A stretch of DNA of 64,000 nucleotides from Hydrogenimonas sp. (lineage in GTDB: Bacteria; Campylobacterota; Campylobacteria; Campylobacterales; Hydrogenimonadaceae): assembly GCA_003945285.1 (NCBI GenBank), contig AP019005.1, forward strand, positions 620,001 to 684,000. Direction: 5' to 3'. Of the stretch, positions 6,983 through 17,740 are shown one piece after another (position 1 is the first letter of the stretch; every line of letters starts with the position of its first letter). The position numbers and the translations under genes were made by a program. Below the pieces are notes generated by a model, which saw nothing but the letters and a program-made list of their open reading frames with translations, was not told the DNA's origin and made no database searches.

Positions 6983-7861
6983 ATGGGAAAAAAGTCGAAG
7001 AACAAGTCTCTGGGGCGCGGACTCGGAGCCATACTGGGCGAAGTGGCGGAAGCTTACGAAAACGAGTTCAAGTCCGGCAGCGACAGGCAGGAGTCGGTCG
7101 TAGAGATACCTCTCTCCGAGATTCTCCCCAACCCGTATCAGCCGAGAAAACATTTCGACGAAGATGCTATAAGAGAGCTCGCCGAGTCTATAAAGCGGCA
7201 CGGGTTGCTTCAGCCTGTAGTGGTGATAGAGCAAAACGGCGAGTATGTACTGATAGCCGGCGAGAGAAGGGTGCGCGCCAGCAGGGCGGCCGGTCTGGAG
7301 ACCATACGTGCCATAGTCGCCGATATAGACCGTTCCCGTTTCAGAGAGCTCGCCCTGATAGAGAACATTCAGCGTGAAGCTCTCAACCCGATAGAGCTGG
7401 CAAGATCGTACAAAGAGCTCATAGAAGAGTACGGCATAACCCAGGAGGAGCTCGCCAGGACAATTCACAAAAGCAGGGCACAGATAACCAACACTCTCAG
7501 GCTTCTGCAGTTGGATGATTATGTACTGGAAAAGTTGGCTTCCGGCCAGATTTCACAGGGGCATGCGAAGGTGCTGGTCGGACTAGATGAAAAGAATCAG
7601 CGTATCGTATGTGATACTGTAACCGGGCAGAAGCTCAGCGTACGAGAGACGGAGCAGCTCGTTTCCAATCTCAAGAGAGAGCCCGAAAGAAGAGACAGGA
7701 AGCAAAACCAGGCTCCCGCTGAAAATTTCGACCTGACGCCATATGCCGACATCATTAAAGAGCATATCCCTTTCAAAGTGAAGGTGAAAAAAGGGAGAGT
7801 GGAGATCGAGCTGAAAGATGAGGGGGACCTGAAATCTTTTCTGAAAAGGTTTTCAAAGTAG
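6983..7861 (+). CDS. parB: ParB partition protein / CTPase
   Basis: Binds parS sites and loads onto DNA as a CTP-dependent clamp. 292 residues. It opens with KSLGRGLGAILGE, then has the ParB/Srx domain (ILPNPYQPRKHFDEDAI, then IAGERRVRASRAAG and ALIENIQREALNP, which carry the CTP-binding and arginine-rich motifs), a helix-turn-helix (ITQEELARTIHKSRAQITNTL) and a C-terminal dimerisation region after about residue 235. It follows parA by 10 bases. A short hairpin (GTCCG with CGGAC, about 7875-7899) comes after the stop and may end part of the transcript before the ATP synthase genes. Confidence 0.96.
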   Translation: MGKKSKNKSLGRGLGAILGEVAEAYENEFKSGSDRQESVVEIPLSEILPNPYQPRKHFDEDAIRELAESIKRHGLLQPVVVIEQNGEYVLIAGERRVRASRAAGLETIRAIVADIDRSRFRELALIENIQREALNPIELARSYKELIEEYGITQEELARTIHKSRAQITNTLRLLQLDDYVLEKLASGQISQGHAKVLVGLDEKNQRIVCDTVTGQKLSVRETEQLVSNLKREPERRDRKQNQAPAENFDLTPYADIIKEHIPFKVKVKKGRVEIELKDEGDLKSFLKRFSK

Positions 7862-7937
7862 TCTTTCGGTTTGCGGTCCGACAGAGGCGGAAGCCGGACT
7901 GTTTAGATTATCCTTAATTTTTAATTTTGGATAAATA

Positions 7938-7946
7938 TGATAACAT
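7938..7946 (+). promoter_or_regulatory. atpF': Possible extended -10 for the ATP synthase operon
   Basis: TGATAACAT (TG-n-hexamer) lies in an AT-rich stretch between parB and the b' gene, about 29 bases upstream of its ATG. The 3' flank holds the Shine-Dalgarno GAAAGGAGAG. No clear -35 box, which is usual for sigma-70 promoters in this phylum. Confidence 0.3.
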
Positions 7947-7974
7947 TGCCCAATTTTTTGAAAGGAGAGTGTGC

Positions 7975-8397
7975 ATGCTGGATATCGTTCCTTCTTTGAT
8001 GCTGGTTGTCGCAGTGGTTTTTCTAGTGCTGCTTATACTGCTGAACAGCTGGCTCTACCAACCGCTCTTGGCGTTCATCGACGAGCGTGACAAGAGTATC
8101 CGCAAAGATTTAGAAAATGCCAGTTCGACCGGTTCTGAAGTCGAAGAGCTTAAAGCCAAGACGGAGGCTATCATTACGGAGGCCAAGAATGAAGCAGCCG
8201 CATTGAGAGCCAGGACAGTAGAGGAGTCCAAGCTCCTTGCCATGAGTAAAATAGAGGCTAAAAAAGAGGAGCTGGAGAAGAGGTATCAGGGGTTTCTGGA
8301 TGACCTGAAAAAAGAGGAGGAGCAGCTCAAAAGCGAGTTGCTTTCCCAGCTACCGCTTTTCAAAGAGTCTTTGAAAGCCAAGTTCAGTCAAATCTAA
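7975..8397 (+). CDS. atpF': ATP synthase F0 subunit b'
   Basis: Peripheral-stalk subunit of F-type ATP synthase, 140 residues from the ATG at 7975. An N-terminal membrane helix (about 5-26, SLMLVVAVVFLVLLILL) is followed by a long charged coiled coil. The start is set by GAAAGGAGAG just upstream and because the family begins right before the helix; an in-frame ATG at 7927 has no ribosome site. It is followed by a second, different b subunit, so the stalk is a b/b' heterodimer as in photosynthetic organisms and Campylobacterota. atpB and atpE (a and c) are not in the window. Confidence 0.93.
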   Translation: MLDIVPSLMLVVAVVFLVLLILLNSWLYQPLLAFIDERDKSIRKDLENASSTGSEVEELKAKTEAIITEAKNEAAALRARTVEESKLLAMSKIEAKKEELEKRYQGFLDDLKKEEEQLKSELLSQLPLFKESLKAKFSQI

Positions 8398-8407
8398 AGG
8401 AGAGAAT

Positions 8408-8929
8408 GTGCGAAAAATATTGTTGACGGCGGCACTTTTCCTTCCCGCTATGCTCTTTGCTTCGGAAGCTGAGGTTTCAAGCGGCGGGACAGACTTTATT
8501 CCCCGTCTGGTAAACTTCATAATTTTCGTAGCGATACTCTACTATTTTGCAGCAGAGCCGATCAAGAACTTCTTCAAGGGCAGAACGGCCGATATTGCCT
8601 CCCGTCTTGAAGAGGTCCAGAACAGGCTGAAAGCTACGAAAAAAGCCAAAGAGGATGCTCTGGCTGAGTATGAAGCGGCACAGGCTACTGCGGAAGAGAT
8701 TATAGAGGCTGCTAAAAAAGAGTCTCAGCTTCTTGCGAAAAAGCTTGACGAACAGCTGCATAACGAACTGGAAAATCTCGAAAAACTCCAGGAAGAGAAG
8801 ATGGAAGTAGAGAAGCGACAGATGGTAAGAAAGACCGTATCGGAAGTCCTCTCCGAACTGTTCGAAAGCGATGCCATAGGTATGGATGAGAAGAAATTTG
8901 TCAATCTCATCATGAAGAAGGTGGCCTGA
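8408..8929 (+). CDS. atpF: ATP synthase F0 subunit b
   Basis: Second stalk subunit, 173 residues. Unlike classic b subunits it starts with a signal-peptide-like segment (MRKILLTAALFLPAMLFAS) before the membrane helix (VNFIIFVAILYYFAAEPI, about 36-53), which is then followed by a coiled coil to the end. The start is GTG at 8408, with AAAGGAGAG just upstream; the ATG two bases earlier is out of frame and closes at once. It sits 10 bases after b' and 1 base before atpH. Confidence 0.95.
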   Translation: MRKILLTAALFLPAMLFASEAEVSSGGTDFIPRLVNFIIFVAILYYFAAEPIKNFFKGRTADIASRLEEVQNRLKATKKAKEDALAEYEAAQATAEEIIEAAKKESQLLAKKLDEQLHNELENLEKLQEEKMEVEKRQMVRKTVSEVLSELFESDAIGMDEKKFVNLIMKKVA

Positions 8930-8930
8930 T

Positions 8931-9464
8931 ATGGAGATGTTGGTAGCTAAACGGTATGTCAAGGCTCTTATGGAAGCGGTCGGCGACAAGAAAGTCTCGG
9001 CAACTACAAAAAGTCTTGAGAAGATTGCAAAAGCGTTTGAAGATAAAAAGTTTGCAGAACTCATGATCTCTCCGGAGGTCAAGAAGAGCCAGAAAGAGGA
9101 GCTGGTACTGGCGATTGCCGGTGAAAAGTGCGATCCGAAAATCGCAAATTTTATAAGGGTCCTCAATCTGCACGGAAGGCTTGGGCTTATTCCAGAAGTT
9201 GTCAACCTTCTTCAAAAAGAGCTTCAAAGACGCTCCAATCGTTACGAAGGCGTGGTTGAGAGCAGTACCAGGCTCGAGAAGAAGTTACTGGGTGAGCTCG
9301 AGAAATCACTCTCTAAATATGTGAACGCGACGGTAGTGTTGCGCCAGGTAAAGGCTGAAGGTGAAGGAATCAAGGTAGTTATTGAAGATCTGGGGCTTGA
9401 GGCGAGCTTTTCGAAAGAGCGCGTAGCTTCGGATATGATAAACCACATTTTAAAAGCTTTGTAA
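8931..9464 (+). CDS. atpH: ATP synthase F1 subunit delta
   Basis: Links the peripheral stalk to the alpha3-beta3 head. 177 residues, normal length. The N-terminal helical domain begins LVAKRYVKALMEAV, and the later NFIRVLNLHGRLGLIPEVV is a hallmark of the family. The start may be the ATG at 8931 or the in-frame ATG at 8937. It lies one base after the b stop and 21 bases before atpA. Confidence 0.95.
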   Translation: MEMLVAKRYVKALMEAVGDKKVSATTKSLEKIAKAFEDKKFAELMISPEVKKSQKEELVLAIAGEKCDPKIANFIRVLNLHGRLGLIPEVVNLLQKELQRRSNRYEGVVESSTRLEKKLLGELEKSLSKYVNATVVLRQVKAEGEGIKVVIEDLGLEASFSKERVASDMINHILKAL

Positions 9465-9485
9465 AAACAGAAAGGAGATTCGGTA

Positions 9486-10997
9486 GTGTCTAAACTTCAA
9501 GCAGATGAGATCAGCTCGATCATAAAAGAGCGTATCGAGAATTTTGAGTTAAGTGTCGATATCGATGAGACAGGAAAAGTTGTCAGCATAGCTGACGGTA
9601 TAGCACAGGTATTCGGCCTGAACAACGTTATGGCCGGTGAGATGGTCGAATTCGAAAACGGCGAGCGCGGGATCGTACTGAACCTCGAAGAGGCCAGTGT
9701 CGGTGTCGTCATTCTCGGAAAAGGGCTCGGCGTACGTGAGGGTATGAGCGTTAAACGTCTCGGTCAACTTCTCAAGGTTCCGGTCGGAAAAGAGATAGTC
9801 GGACGTGTTGTCAACGCATTGGGAGAGCCCATCGACGGAAAAGGCCCCATCGAAGCGAAAGAGTTCCGTTTCGTCGAAGAGAAAGCACCTGGAATCATGG
9901 CACGTAAATCTGTGCATGAGCCGCTTCAGACAGGTATCAAGGCGATCGATGCCCTCGTCCCGATCGGACGTGGACAGCGGGAGCTCATCATCGGTGACAG
10001 ACAAACCGGTAAAACTACCGTCGCAATCGACGCAATCATCAACCAGAAGGGTCAGGATGTTACGTGTATCTATGTTGCGGTCGGCCAGAAGCAGTCTACA
10101 GTCGCTTCTATCGTCCGCAAGCTCGAAGAGCACGGCGCCATGGAGTATACCATCGTCGTAAACGCCGGTGCTTCCGAGTCTGCAGCGCTGCAGTTCCTCG
10201 CACCGTATGCGGGTGTTACGATGGGAGAGTACTTCCGTGACAACGGACAGCATGCACTTATAATCTACGATGACCTGAGTAAACACGCGGTCGCATACAG
10301 GGAGATGTCTCTGATTCTCAGAAGACCTCCGGGCCGTGAAGCATTCCCCGGTGACGTATTCTACCTGCACTCCAGACTGCTTGAGCGCGCAGCCAAGTTG
10401 AGCGACGAACTGGGTGCGGGATCTCTGACGGCTCTGCCTATCATCGAAACACAGGCCGGAGACGTTTCAGCATATATTCCGACGAATGTCATCTCCATTA
10501 CCGACGGACAGATATTTCTCGAAACAAACCTTTTCAACTCCGGTATCAGACCTGCGATCAACGTCGGTATATCCGTATCGAGGGTCGGCGGTGCCGCCCA
10601 GATAAAAGCTACCAAGCAGGTTTCCGGTACACTCCGTCTCGACCTTGCGCAGTATCGTGAACTTGAAGCGTTCGCACAGTTTGCAAGTGACCTGGACGAA
10701 GCTACAAGAGCACAGCTCGAGCGCGGGGCGAGAATGGTCGAAGTTCTCAAGCAGCCTCCCTATTCGCCGCTGCCGATCGAAAAGCAGGTACTTATTATTT
10801 ATGCGGGAGCGAACGGATACCTGGATGATATCCCGGTCAGTGCCGTTACCAAGTTCGAAGCGGAGCTCTATCCCTTCGTAGAGGCTAACCATCCGGAAGT
10901 TCTGGCTCAAATCAGAGAGAAGAAGAAGATCGACGAAGAGACCGAAGAGCTGATGAAGAAAGCGCTGGAAGAATTCAAAACTTCGTTCAGCGCGTAA
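9486..10997 (+). CDS. atpA: ATP synthase F1 subunit alpha
   Basis: Non-catalytic nucleotide-binding subunit of the F1 head, 503 residues. Walker A is GDRQTGKT at residues 170-177; the family signature [17 protein letters not shown] and the arginine-finger region are present. The start is GTG at 9486 with AAAGGAGATT about 7 bases upstream. Codon usage in this and the beta gene is more biased than in the neighbours, as expected for highly expressed genes. Confidence 0.99.
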   Translation: MSKLQADEISSIIKERIENFELSVDIDETGKVVSIADGIAQVFGLNNVMAGEMVEFENGERGIVLNLEEASVGVVILGKGLGVREGMSVKRLGQLLKVPVGKEIVGRVVNALGEPIDGKGPIEAKEFRFVEEKAPGIMARKSVHEPLQTGIKAIDALVPIGRGQRELIIGDRQTGKTTVAIDAIINQKGQDVTCIYVAVGQKQSTVASIVRKLEEHGAMEYTIVVNAGASESAALQFLAPYAGVTMGEYFRDNGQHALIIYDDLSKHAVAYREMSLILRRPPGREAFPGDVFYLHSRLLERAAKLSDELGAGSLTALPIIETQAGDVSAYIPTNVISITDGQIFLETNLFNSGIRPAINVGISVSRVGGAAQIKATKQVSGTLRLDLAQYRELEAFAQFASDLDEATRAQLERGARMVEVLKQPPYSPLPIEKQVLIIYAGANGYLDDIPVSAVTKFEAELYPFVEANHPEVLAQIREKKKIDEETEELMKKALEEFKTSFSA

Positions 10998-11013
10998 GCG
11001 TTAAGGATCAACG

Positions 11014-13319
<2,306 letters not shown>

Positions 13320-13347
13320 CGGGTTTTCACCTGTCAAGCTAGCTAGC

Positions 13348-13365
13348 TATCCTAGATAAAGGATA
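13348..13365 (+). promoter_or_regulatory. Intercistronic hairpin covering the atpC ribosome site
   Basis: TATCC (13348-13352) can pair with GGATA (13361-13365), and the GGA in the second arm is the core of the atpC Shine-Dalgarno sequence. The 12-base palindrome AGCTAGCTAGCT lies directly upstream (13337-13348). A stem of five pairs is weak, so any effect on translation is a guess. Confidence 0.25.
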
Positions 13366-13370
13366 CATAT

Positions 13371-13763
13371 ATGGATACAATGAAACTTGAAATCGTAACA
13401 CCGACCGGACCGATATTCTCAGGTGAGGTGAAGTCGGCCACATTTCCCGGGGCCGAGGGAGAGTTCGGGGTACTTCCTGAGCACGCCTCTCTCGTCTCTC
13501 TGCTCGAGGCCGGTGTTATCGAAATAGAGAAGAGTGACGGAACCAGGGAGTCTATTGTTATCGACTCCGGTTATGTCAAAGTCGATGAAGAGAAGACACT
13601 CGTAGTCGTAGAAGGTGCCGTACCGATCATCGGTGAAACCGAAAGCGAAATCGCTAAAGCGATAGCCGAAGCAAAAGAGCTGGTTGAAAAAGCGGGCAAC
13701 TCCGACTTCGCAATCGCGAATGTCGAAGCGAAAGTGGAAGCTGCCGCCAAGACCAGATTCTAA
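13371..13763 (+). CDS. atpC: ATP synthase F1 subunit epsilon
   Basis: Rotor-associated regulatory subunit, 130 residues. The N-terminal beta sandwich contains EIVTPTGPIFSGEV, FPGAEGEFGVLPEHASLVSL and SGYVKVDEEKTLVVVEGAV; the C-terminal two-helix part (after about residue 88) is acidic and lysine-rich. The ATG at 13371 follows AAAGGA; an in-frame ATG at 13380 is also possible. Only 3 bases separate it from tolQ, so ATP synthase and the Tol genes are probably one transcript. Confidence 0.96.
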   Translation: MDTMKLEIVTPTGPIFSGEVKSATFPGAEGEFGVLPEHASLVSLLEAGVIEIEKSDGTRESIVIDSGYVKVDEEKTLVVVEGAVPIIGETESEIAKAIAEAKELVEKAGNSDFAIANVEAKVEAAAKTRF

Positions 13764-13766
13764 GCC

Positions 13767-14342
13767 ATGTTCGAGATTGTAGCAGGTTATCTCGACCGTA
13801 GCAGCCCGATCACTGTTATAGTTCTTGGACTGCTCTCCTTCTATCTCTTTGTTACCGTCTGGATCTTCGTATACAGATATCTCTCACTTGCGAGATGGCT
13901 CTCGAAAGAGAGCGACTCGCTGGAGCAGATGCATATGGGGTCCGCAACTGTCTCACCGCAATCGATTCTAAAAAGCTGTCTCAAAAAGAGCCTGACTCCT
14001 AACAACCGCCTTTTGCAGATGTGTGAATATGCCGCGACTAAAGAGGCTACTAAGGGACTTACCGCACTCTCCCTCATTGCAAGTACATCCCCTTTCATAG
14101 GACTTTTTGGTACCGTCATCTCGATTCTGGAAGCGTTCGCGGGACTCGGTACACAAAAAAGCGCTACACTCAGTGTAGTCGCCCCGGCGATCAGCGAAGC
14201 TCTGGTTGCGACTGCCGCCGGTATATTCGTCGCCATATTCGCGTACAGCTTCCATCTTCTTCTGAAGAGAAAAGCGTATGAATTGACAACAACCATAGCT
14301 ATGCAGTCGGATCTGCTGCTCTCCGGCAAGGGCGGAAAATAG
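13767..14342 (+). CDS. tolQ: TolQ/ExbB-type proton channel subunit
   Basis: Inner-membrane stator of 191 residues with three helices (about 15-40, 110-135 and 148-170). The conserved segment around the last two helices, STSPFIGLFGTVISILEAF then ISEALVATAAGIFVAI, is diagnostic of MotA/TolQ/ExbB. It uses the proton gradient to drive TolA. Being followed by tolR, tolA, tolB and then pal shows that this is the Tol set and not a TonB-type Exb set. Confidence 0.92.
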   Translation: MFEIVAGYLDRSSPITVIVLGLLSFYLFVTVWIFVYRYLSLARWLSKESDSLEQMHMGSATVSPQSILKSCLKKSLTPNNRLLQMCEYAATKEATKGLTALSLIASTSPFIGLFGTVISILEAFAGLGTQKSATLSVVAPAISEALVATAAGIFVAIFAYSFHLLLKRKAYELTTTIAMQSDLLLSGKGGK

Positions 14343-14345
14343 TCC

Positions 14346-14738
14346 ATGCAGTACCAGTGGGATGAGAATCCTGATCTCAACATAACGCCTCTGGTCGACA
14401 TTATGCTGGTTCTTATGGCCATATTGATGGTTACGGCTCCCACAATAATATATCAGGAGAAGATAACTCTTCCGAAAGGGAGCAAGACGCAGACGCTGCA
14501 GAAGGTCAAATCTCTGGAGATAAGAATGGACAGAGACGGTGTTATCTACTTCTTGAAAGATAGGTACAAAAAGATCTCTTTTCCGGACAGCTTCATGCTC
14601 AAAACAGAAAATATCGATAAAAACATCCCCGTTTATATAAGAGCCGACCGGATGCTGAGATACAACGATGTGATGTTTCTTCTAAAGACCGTTAAAGAGG
14701 CCGGATTTTCCAAGGTTTCCCTGGTGACAGATGGGTAG
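14346..14738 (+). CDS. tolR: TolR/ExbD-type stator subunit
   Basis: 130 residues: a cytoplasmic start, one membrane helix with the proton-carrying aspartate in the family pattern NITPLVDIMLVLMAILMVTAP (the Asp sits at the cytoplasmic end, about residue 18), and a periplasmic domain ending YNDVMFLLKTVKEAGFSKV. It follows tolQ by 3 bases and overlaps tolA by 8 bases. Confidence 0.93.
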   Translation: MQYQWDENPDLNITPLVDIMLVLMAILMVTAPTIIYQEKITLPKGSKTQTLQKVKSLEIRMDRDGVIYFLKDRYKKISFPDSFMLKTENIDKNIPVYIRADRMLRYNDVMFLLKTVKEAGFSKVSLVTDG

Positions 14739-15495
14739 TGACAAGAGACTCTTTTTTATCGGCGGAGTGGCCGCCTTTACATTCTATATTCTCCTTATAC
14801 TGTTTCTGATTCTCTTCTTTAACGACTATAAACGCTCAAAGAGGTATGTTCCCGCAAAATCGGAGACTATAGAGGTATCCATTCTGCAGCAATCTTCGAA
14901 GAGACCCGAGCCTAAACCGAAGCAGAGTCTCAAGAAGGAGCGGAAAGAGAAGGTGAAGCAGCCGGTAAAAAAGAGGCCCTCGACTACATCACCAAAGAGT
15001 GCGCCTGCACCGAAACCGAAGCCGATCTCATCGCTATTTCAAGGTATAAAGGCGAGTACACCCGTTGAACAGAGCAGCGCCGCACGTCTTGCAAACGCCC
15101 CGAAGATCAAATACAAGGCTGCATCCGGGCAGGAGCAGAAGCGGGTCGAGAGAGCGAGCAGGCTGGTCAGGGATATCAATCTCAGCAGGCCGGAGATAGA
15201 TATAACTTCGAAAAGCTCAGGTATCGGTGAGGTCGATGAGTATATGAGCAGACTCTACGACAAAATATACAAAACCTGGCAGCCTGAAGCCATATATGCC
15301 GGAGAGGAGGCGAAGGTGCACCTGAAAATAGCGCCGGACGGAAGCTTTGAATACTCTCTTCTATTTCCTTCGGATAATCAGGGTTTCAATCAGAGCCTGA
15401 TAGAATACCTGGAGCGGTTGAAAAGAGAGAAGCTGCCTCCGCCCAAAGGGGGCAGGGTATTGGATGTCGATATAAAATTTAAAGCCAAGGAGTAG
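14731..15495 (+). CDS. tolA: TolA-like periplasm-spanning protein
   Basis: 254 residues. A single N-terminal membrane helix (about 8-30, FFIGGVAAFTFYILLILFL) is followed by a long Lys/Pro-rich spacer (about 50-100, with repeated PKPK-type steps) and a globular C-terminal domain with YMSRLYDKIYKTWQPEAIY and AKVHLKIAPDGSFEYSLLF, the TonB/TolA C-terminal pattern. It transmits energy from TolQR to TolB and Pal. The spacer is shorter and less helical than in E. coli TolA, so it is closer to a TonB-like form. Position fixes it as TolA. Confidence 0.85.
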   Translation: MGSDKRLFFIGGVAAFTFYILLILFLILFFNDYKRSKRYVPAKSETIEVSILQQSSKRPEPKPKQSLKKERKEKVKQPVKKRPSTTSPKSAPAPKPKPISSLFQGIKASTPVEQSSAARLANAPKIKYKAASGQEQKRVERASRLVRDINLSRPEIDITSKSSGIGEVDEYMSRLYDKIYKTWQPEAIYAGEEAKVHLKIAPDGSFEYSLLFPSDNQGFNQSLIEYLERLKREKLPPPKGGRVLDVDIKFKAKE

Positions 15496-15497
15496 CG

Positions 15498-16748
15498 GTG
15501 CGCTATTTGATTATACTTTTGACCGGAGTGATGCTGCTTGCATCGGATGCGACCCTGGAGATCGTGAAGAGTACCGACAACAGGCCCTCTGTCGTGATTC
15601 AGGATGCATCCGAGTTTGGAGATATGAGAATCAGAGGGAAGATTTTTAGGCTCGTTGTGGGAGATTTGAAGGTGACGGCCCACTTCAAAGTCGACGATAC
15701 CTACAGAAGCGGCGGTTTCGGCTCGATGATCGATCCGATGCTCAAAAGCAGCGACTATCTGTTCAGATACCGTTTCAAAGAGGGTGAGGCCCAGAGACTC
15801 TACCTGGATGTAAGGGTTTACGACATCCGCTCCAAAAGTGCGGTATATGAACGAAGTTACCGTGTCTCCAACCGTGCACGTTATCCTTTTTTGATACATC
15901 AGGCCGTTATCGATTTCAATGACTATCTCGAGATGCCGAGTGTAGCATGGATGAAGAGATATGTAGTGCTGTCGCAATACGGCAAGCCGAAACAGGCGGA
16001 CATCATAGTGGCCGACTATACGCTGACCTACAGAAAGAGGGTAATCAGCGGCGGCCTGAACATATTTCCGAAGTGGGCCGACAGGGAGCAGAAGGGGATA
16101 TACTTCACGAAACTGGGCAGCAAGCCGGTTCTCTACTACTTCAACATTTACACCGGAGAGCAGAGAAGAGTCATATCGTCCGACGGAATGCTTGTCTGCT
16201 CCGACGTAAGCAGGGACGGAAAAAAACTGCTCCTCACCATGGCGCCTGAAGGACAGCCGGATATATTCCTCTATAACATTGAGAGCGGAATGAAGCAGCG
16301 CCTGACGTTCTACTCCGGCATCGATGTTTCGGCTCAGTTTACAGGTTCCGAGCGGAAGATGGTTTTTGTATCGGACAGACTCGGGTATCCGAACATCTTT
16401 TTCAAAAGGATAGGGGATAGGGCGGTACAGCAGCTTGTCTATCACGGGAAGAACAACAACGCATGCAGTGCGCACGGAAAGTATGTGGTCTACACAAGCA
16501 GGGAGAGCGACAACGCATTCAGCTCCAACACCTTCAACCTCTACCTCGTATCTACGGAGAGTGACTACATCAGAAGGCTTACAGCAAGCGGCGTCAACCA
16601 GTTCCCGAAGTTCTCTCCCGACGGAGAGAGCGTCATCTATATCAAGCACTACGCTTCTCAGAGCGCGCTCGGTATAATCAGGCTGAACTACAACGAAGGG
16701 TTCCTTTTCCCATTGAGGGGGCACAAGATACAGTCTATCGACTGGTGA
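15498..16748 (+). CDS. tolB: TolB periplasmic beta-propeller protein
   Basis: 416 residues: a short signal peptide (MRYLIILLTGVMLLAS), an N-terminal alpha/beta domain (to about residue 160) and a C-terminal six-bladed propeller built from WD-like repeats such as VSRDGKKLLLTMAPEGQPDIFLY, FTGSERKMVFVSDRLGYPNIF and FSPDGESVIYIKH. It binds Pal and TolA. The start is GTG at 15498. It is the last gene before the repeat-filled gap that separates it from pal. Confidence 0.95.
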   Translation: MRYLIILLTGVMLLASDATLEIVKSTDNRPSVVIQDASEFGDMRIRGKIFRLVVGDLKVTAHFKVDDTYRSGGFGSMIDPMLKSSDYLFRYRFKEGEAQRLYLDVRVYDIRSKSAVYERSYRVSNRARYPFLIHQAVIDFNDYLEMPSVAWMKRYVVLSQYGKPKQADIIVADYTLTYRKRVISGGLNIFPKWADREQKGIYFTKLGSKPVLYYFNIYTGEQRRVISSDGMLVCSDVSRDGKKLLLTMAPEGQPDIFLYNIESGMKQRLTFYSGIDVSAQFTGSERKMVFVSDRLGYPNIFFKRIGDRAVQQLVYHGKNNNACSAHGKYVVYTSRESDNAFSSNTFNLYLVSTESDYIRRLTASGVNQFPKFSPDGESVIYIKHYASQSALGIIRLNYNEGFLFPLRGHKIQSIDW

Positions 16749-16770
16749 TTTCCAAAGTCAATAACTGATA

Positions 16771-16881
16771 TTACGCAAAGCTTGAGCGAAGCCCAAGCTT
16801 TGGCGGGGACTGACCGTCCCCTGCACCCCCTGAAGCTACGAAATCGCAGATTTCGAAATGATGTTACGCAAAAAGCGTAAC
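16771..16881 (-). repeat. Repeat family 2, copy 1 (inverted)
   Basis: About 111 bp made of hairpins in series: AAGCTTGAGC...GCCCAAGCTT, GGGGACTGACCGTCCCC, CGAAATCGCAGATTTCG, and the end palindrome GTTACGCAAAAAGCGTAAC (16863-16881). It is the reverse orientation of the two copies at 23330-23567. The stems are the same in all three copies while the loops differ. It sits 22 bases after the tolB stop and touches a family 3 element. Confidence 0.85.
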
Positions 16882-17068
16882 ATCAGTCAATAATCTCCGC
16901 ATGCCGAGCGGGATTTGTCCTGCGGGACACCGCAGAACATCCATAGGTGGCCTTTATATGTAGCATGAAAACCGCTGATGCCTTCGGTGCCCTGAGGGGC
17001 AAGCGCGGTTTTTTTAACGATATTTTTCCGCTCAAATCCCGGGGCTGACTGATTTTGTGCAAGGTCAG
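16877..17068 (+). repeat. Repeat family 3, copy B
   Basis: The right end ATTTTGTGCAAGGTCAG (17052-17068) matches the outer end of copy A (4479). Near the left end, CCGCATGCCGAGCGGGATTT matches copy C (55002 on). The outermost bases of the left end appear to have been lost where it meets the family 2 element. Together the two elements fill 16771-17068 of the tolB-pal gap. Confidence 0.8.
16968..17016 (+). terminator. Terminator-like hairpin inside the family 3 element
   Basis: AAAACCGC (16968-16975) pairs perfectly with GCGGTTTT (17005-17012), and the T run continues to 17015. The inner part TGCCTTCGG...GAGGGGCA adds further pairing. It would stop transcription leaving tolB. The same AAACC...GGTTTT plan is seen in copy C at about 55050-55104. 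Confidence 0.5.
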
Positions 17069-17140
17069 CAACTACGTAAACATATTTAAACAGAACTGTG
17101 CTTGTGTCCATCTTTAACGGTAAAGTAAGAAAAAGAGTGC

Positions 17141-17146
17141 TAAAAT
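17141..17146 (+). promoter_or_regulatory. pal: -10 box for pal
   Basis: TAAAAT preceded by GTGC and an A-rich stretch. AAGGAG (17160-17165) and the pal ATG (17174) follow. It gives pal-cpoB its own promoter downstream of the two repeat elements. Confidence 0.45.
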
Positions 17147-17173
17147 CCACTAAATTCCGAAGGAGATGAATCG

Positions 17174-17740
17174 ATGAAAAAGAGTCTAATATTTGCCTTG
17201 GCGGCAGCGGCACTGCTGATGAGCGGTTGTGCCCAAAAGAAACCTGAAGTAGACATGACGACACAGGAGACAAGCGAGAAAGCTGCACCGGAAGTGACTG
17301 AAGCGGATAGCGGCGTAAGCAGTGTAGTAGGAACAGAGGAGGCTGGTGAACTTACGACTCTGCCGGAAAGATCCGGCATGGAGAAGATCAAAGAGCTTGA
17401 AGCGAGTGCGAAAAAGATCTATTTCGACTTCGACAAGTACAACATCCGTCCCGATCAGGAGCCGCGTGTCGATGAAGATGCGAAACTCTTCTCTTCCGAT
17501 GCTGCAAAAGATCTCACAATAAAGATCGAAGGCAATTGCGACGAGTGGGGAACCGATGAGTACAACTATGCACTCGGACTCAGGCGTGCGAAGAGTGTCA
17601 GGGATGCACTTGCCATAAAAGGAATAGATGAGAGTCGAATGATTATGGTAAGTTACGGCGAGAGTAATCCGGTATGTACCGAGCATACAAAAGAGTGCTG
17701 GGCCAAGAACAGACGTGTAGAGTTTGAACTTCTTCCGTAA
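17174..17740 (+). CDS. pal: Peptidoglycan-associated lipoprotein Pal
   Basis: Outer-membrane lipoprotein of 188 residues that anchors the outer membrane to peptidoglycan. Lipobox LLMSGC with lipidated C19; a linker rich in Glu/Thr (20-70); and an OmpA-like domain (about 80-188) with IYFDFDKYNIRPDQEP, IEGNCDEWGTDEYNYALGLRRA and the closing NRRVEFEL. A conserved Cys pair in VCTEHTKECWAKNRR is typical of the group in this phylum. The cpoB ATG follows directly after the stop codon. Confidence 0.97.
   Translation: MKKSLIFALAAAALLMSGCAQKKPEVDMTTQETSEKAAPEVTEADSGVSSVVGTEEAGELTTLPERSGMEKIKELEASAKKIYFDFDKYNIRPDQEPRVDEDAKLFSSDAAKDLTIKIEGNCDEWGTDEYNYALGLRRAKSVRDALAIKGIDESRMIMVSYGESNPVCTEHTKECWAKNRRVEFELLP

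Noticed and set aside
6184-7861. Replication origin near parAB
   Set aside because: No dnaA, DnaA-box cluster or AT-rich unwinding region is seen. parAB beside birA and atp is usual for the phylum wherever the origin lies.
16863-16881. GTTACGCAAAAAGCGTAAC as a possible parS site, because parAB is encoded in the window
   Set aside because: parS sites are about 16-bp palindromes without a central A5 spacer and resemble TGTTTCACGTGAAACA. This palindrome is always attached to the family 2 hairpins, so it belongs to the repeat.
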